Assembly: GCA_000432995.1 (NCBI GenBank) | Contig: HF972668.1 | Coordinates: 47,034 to 64,630 of the forward strand | DNA: 17,597 nt | Reading direction: 5' to 3' | Source: Clostridium sp. CAG:1013 | GTDB lineage: Bacteria; Bacillota; Clostridia; Oscillospirales; Acutalibacteraceae | Part shown: positions 15,614 through 17,597 of the stretch, in pieces | Layout: the number at the start of each line of letters is the position of its first letter | Numbering within the stretch: the stretch's first letter is position 1 | Notes under the pieces: generated by a model | The model's database searches: none | What the model saw: the letters and a program-made list of their open reading frames with translations, nothing else | Told to the model about the DNA's origin: nothing | Made by a program: the position numbers and the translations under genes

Positions 15614-17597
15614 ATGACTGAACGAGTCAAACGCATGAAAGACAGTCTGCGAGTGAACAAATATCCCCTGTGCGTGGAACAATTCCGGCTGGCAGTGGAA
15701 TCCCTGGAACAGACCGCCGGGGAACCTATGCTCCTGCGACGGTCCAAACTTCATGCCCACGTGCTGGATCATATCCCCATCTTCATTGAGGAGGGTGATA
15801 TGCTGTGCGGCTCCGGTGCCAGCAAACCCTTCGGTCTGGAAATGCAGTATGAATACGGAGTGTGGACTCCAGACGAGGTGGAGAGCCTGAAGTCTGAGAT
15901 CTACACCATCTCCCCCGAGGATGAGGCGGAGCTTTACCGCCTGAACCAGCGTTTCGCCGGCAATAGTCTGAACAGCAACCTGATCGGCGCCATGGGGAAG
16001 TCCTTGGGCGAAAGCGACAGGCTGTGGCCCTTTATGAAGTCCGGCCTGGTGCTGCCCCCCTGGAAAGACAAGCAGGGAGGCTCCGGCGGCGGCTTCGCCA
16101 TGAGCGGCTATGGCTTGGGGCCCGGATTCTCCCTGGTGTGCGTGGAGTACGAGCAGATCCTGCAAAAGGGCGCCAAGGGCATCATCCAGGAGGCCAAACG
16201 CTGCTTGGAGGACCTGCGGTATTACGAGATTGACAGCATCGAAAAGCGGAACTACTGGGAAGGAGTCATCTTGGTATTTGAGGCCTGGGTGCGGTTCGCG
16301 GGCCGCTACGCCGACCTGGCAGAAAAAATGGCCGGGGAAGAGACGGATGCTCAGCGAAAAGAGGAACTTTTGGAGATGGCTCGTATCTGTCGAAAGGTTC
16401 CCTACGAGCCTGCCGAAACTTTCCGGGAAGCCATGCAGGCCTTCTGGTTCACCTTCCTGATGGTGTGCCCCTCCCCCACCTCCACCGCCGGACGGTTTGA
16501 CCAGTACATGTACCCTTACTATAAAAAAGATCTGGACAAGGGACGCATCACCCGAGAGGAAGCTCTGGAACTGCTGGAGATCATGCGGTGCAAAGTGATG
16601 AAGATCAACCGAGTGTCGGGCAAGGCCAACCGAGCCAAAAACGCCGGCATGGCCAAGTGGTACAACTGGACCGTCGGCGGTCAGAAGGAGGACGGCTCCG
16701 ACTCCACCAATGATTTGACCTACCTGCTGCTGGAAGCCGCCAAGGATACCCATCTTCCCCACCATACTCTGACGGTGCGGGTGCACAAGAACACCCCGGA
16801 TTTACTGTTGGAAAAAGCCCTGGAGGTGGTGCGCACCGGCCTGGGCATGCCCGCCTTCATCGGGGATGACAGCTACATCAAGTTCTTCACCGAGGACAAC
16901 ACCCTCACCGTGGAACAGGCCCGGAACTACTGCGCCACGGGCTGTGTGGACGGAAACATTCCCGGCATCACCCGTACCCAGGTGGCATGCTTCTTCATTA
17001 TCCCCCACGCCATGGACGTGTGCCTGCACAACGGCTTCTGCCGCTACACCAATGAGATGGTGGGCATCCCCACCGGGGACGTGACCAAGATGGAGACATT
17101 TGAGGAGCTGAAGGAGGCGGTGTTCGCCCAGATCAAGTACCTGATGGGCATGGCCGCCGAGCGGGTGAACGTGGAGCTGATCGCGGAGCGGGAACTGTTC
17201 CCAGACGTGTTCCGCTCCGCCTTGATGCGCGACGGGGTGGCTTGCGGCAAGGACATGTTCAACCGCCGGTTCGACTTTGAGAACGCTGGGCTCATTGGAG
17301 CCGTAGGAGGTGTGAACACCGGCGACTCCCTGATGGCCATTAAAAAGCTGGTATACGATGAGAAAAAGTACACCATGGCTCAACTGCTGGAAGCGCTGGA
17401 CGCAGACTGGGATGGCTTTGAGGAAATGCGAGCGGATTTCCTGGCGGCGCCAAAATACGGCAACAACATCCCCGAAGTGGACCAGCTGGTCAACGAGGTG
17501 TACCAGCTCCACAATGAAGCCTGCCGCAGCTATCCCAGCGCCTACGGAGAAACTATCAAGCCTAACGCTATCTCCATCTCCGCTCACCAGCCCGGCG
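15614..17597 (+). CDS. Glycyl radical enzyme (PFL-like family), partial at right edge
   Basis: An open frame of 661 codons runs from ATG 15614 off the window, so no stop is visible; family members have about 780-900 residues. The site AGAAGG lies 8 nt upstream. An in-frame ATG at 15548 has no ribosome site. Family features seen: 'GRFDQYMYPYY' (from R294), 'YNWTVGGQKEDGSDSTNDLTYL', and the catalytic Cys loop 'YCATGCVDGNIPG' with thiyl Cys444. Dehydratases, choline and isethionate lyases and several decarboxylases of this family have Cys-Val-Glu here; this protein has Cys-Val-Asp (Asp446). A second Cys (440) sits four residues earlier. The His-x-x-Pro-Asp/Asn stretch of glycerol dehydratase-type enzymes appears as 'LVCVEYEQIL'. 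The C-terminal glycyl-radical motif lies beyond the window. The activase is encoded nearby on the other strand. The reaction is not predictable. Confidence 0.92.
   Translation, partial: MTERVKRMKDSLRVNKYPLCVEQFRLAVESLEQTAGEPMLLRRSKLHAHVLDHIPIFIEEGDMLCGSGASKPFGLEMQYEYGVWTPDEVESLKSEIYTISPEDEAELYRLNQRFAGNSLNSNLIGAMGKSLGESDRLWPFMKSGLVLPPWKDKQGGSGGGFAMSGYGLGPGFSLVCVEYEQILQKGAKGIIQEAKRCLEDLRYYEIDSIEKRNYWEGVILVFEAWVRFAGRYADLAEKMAGEETDAQRKEELLEMARICRKVPYEPAETFREAMQAFWFTFLMVCPSPTSTAGRFDQYMYPYYKKDLDKGRITREEALELLEIMRCKVMKINRVSGKANRAKNAGMAKWYNWTVGGQKEDGSDSTNDLTYLLLEAAKDTHLPHHTLTVRVHKNTPDLLLEKALEVVRTGLGMPAFIGDDSYIKFFTEDNTLTVEQARNYCATGCVDGNIPGITRTQVACFFIIPHAMDVCLHNGFCRYTNEMVGIPTGDVTKMETFEELKEAVFAQIKYLMGMAAERVNVELIAERELFPDVFRSALMRDGVACGKDMFNRRFDFENAGLIGAVGGVNTGDSLMAIKKLVYDEKKYTMAQLLEALDADWDGFEEMRADFLAAPKYGNNIPEVDQLVNEVYQLHNEACRSYPSAYGETIKPNAISISAHQPG

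Noticed and set aside
15571..15621. 16-codon upstream open frame overlapping the GRE start
   Set aside because: It has no ribosome site and no sign of attenuator features; probably a chance frame.
15506..16786. 426-codon open frame on the minus strand
   Set aside because: It lies antisense to the glycyl radical enzyme, whose plus-strand translation has clear family motifs. The antisense translation is low-complexity and resembles nothing known; it is a codon-bias shadow.
16802..17587. 261-codon open frame on the minus strand
   Set aside because: It is also antisense to the glycyl radical enzyme, with a His/Val-rich shadow composition and no ribosome site.

Overview
The window looks like part of an accessory catabolic locus from an anaerobic gut-type Clostridia (Oscillospiraceae/Lachnospiraceae-like). 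The evidence is a glycyl radical enzyme (GRE) with its oxygen-sensitive radical-SAM activase, a lipoprotein-based LplABC-type sugar uptake system with YesM/YesN-type regulators, strong AGGAGG-like ribosome sites and a moderate GC content. TGA ends several intact genes (kinase, activase, PucR-type regulator), so the ordinary code applies. No RNA genes, insertion sequences, CRISPR arrays or phage genes were seen.

Layout, left to right. (1) 69-2465 (-): a GH31 alpha-glycosidase, diverging from an AraC/cupin regulator at 2609-3484 (+). The 130-bp gap holds a near-perfect sigma70 promoter and two palindromes. (2) A bidirectional terminator at 3483-3517 separates the regulator from a leftward transcription unit at 9933 to 3540: substrate-binding lipoprotein, two permeases, then a large CocE/S15-type hydrolase. 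The hydrolase reading frame is cut by one in-frame TGA at 4161-4163; past it the same frame continues for about 200 codons as the rest of a second alpha/beta-hydrolase domain. A strong hairpin lies between the lipoprotein and permease genes. (3) 15405 to 10062 (-): a tight four-gene unit of PucR-type regulator, GRE activase, sensor kinase and YesN-type response regulator. (4) Diverging from it at 15614 and running off the right edge: a GRE whose active-site loop reads Cys-Val-Asp instead of the usual Cys-Val-Glu.

Reading as a system (inference): the sensor pair and the AraC and PucR proteins detect a glycoside or ester conjugate. LplABC-type proteins import it, probably with an ATPase encoded elsewhere. 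The GH31 enzyme and the S15/alpha-beta hydrolase remove alpha-linked sugar and acyl or ester groups. The GRE, switched on by the neighbouring activase, carries out a radical elimination, decarboxylation or similar step on the released product. The substrate cannot be read from the sequence. The unusual GRE active site and its linkage to a two-component system and glycan-uptake genes are the most novel aspects.
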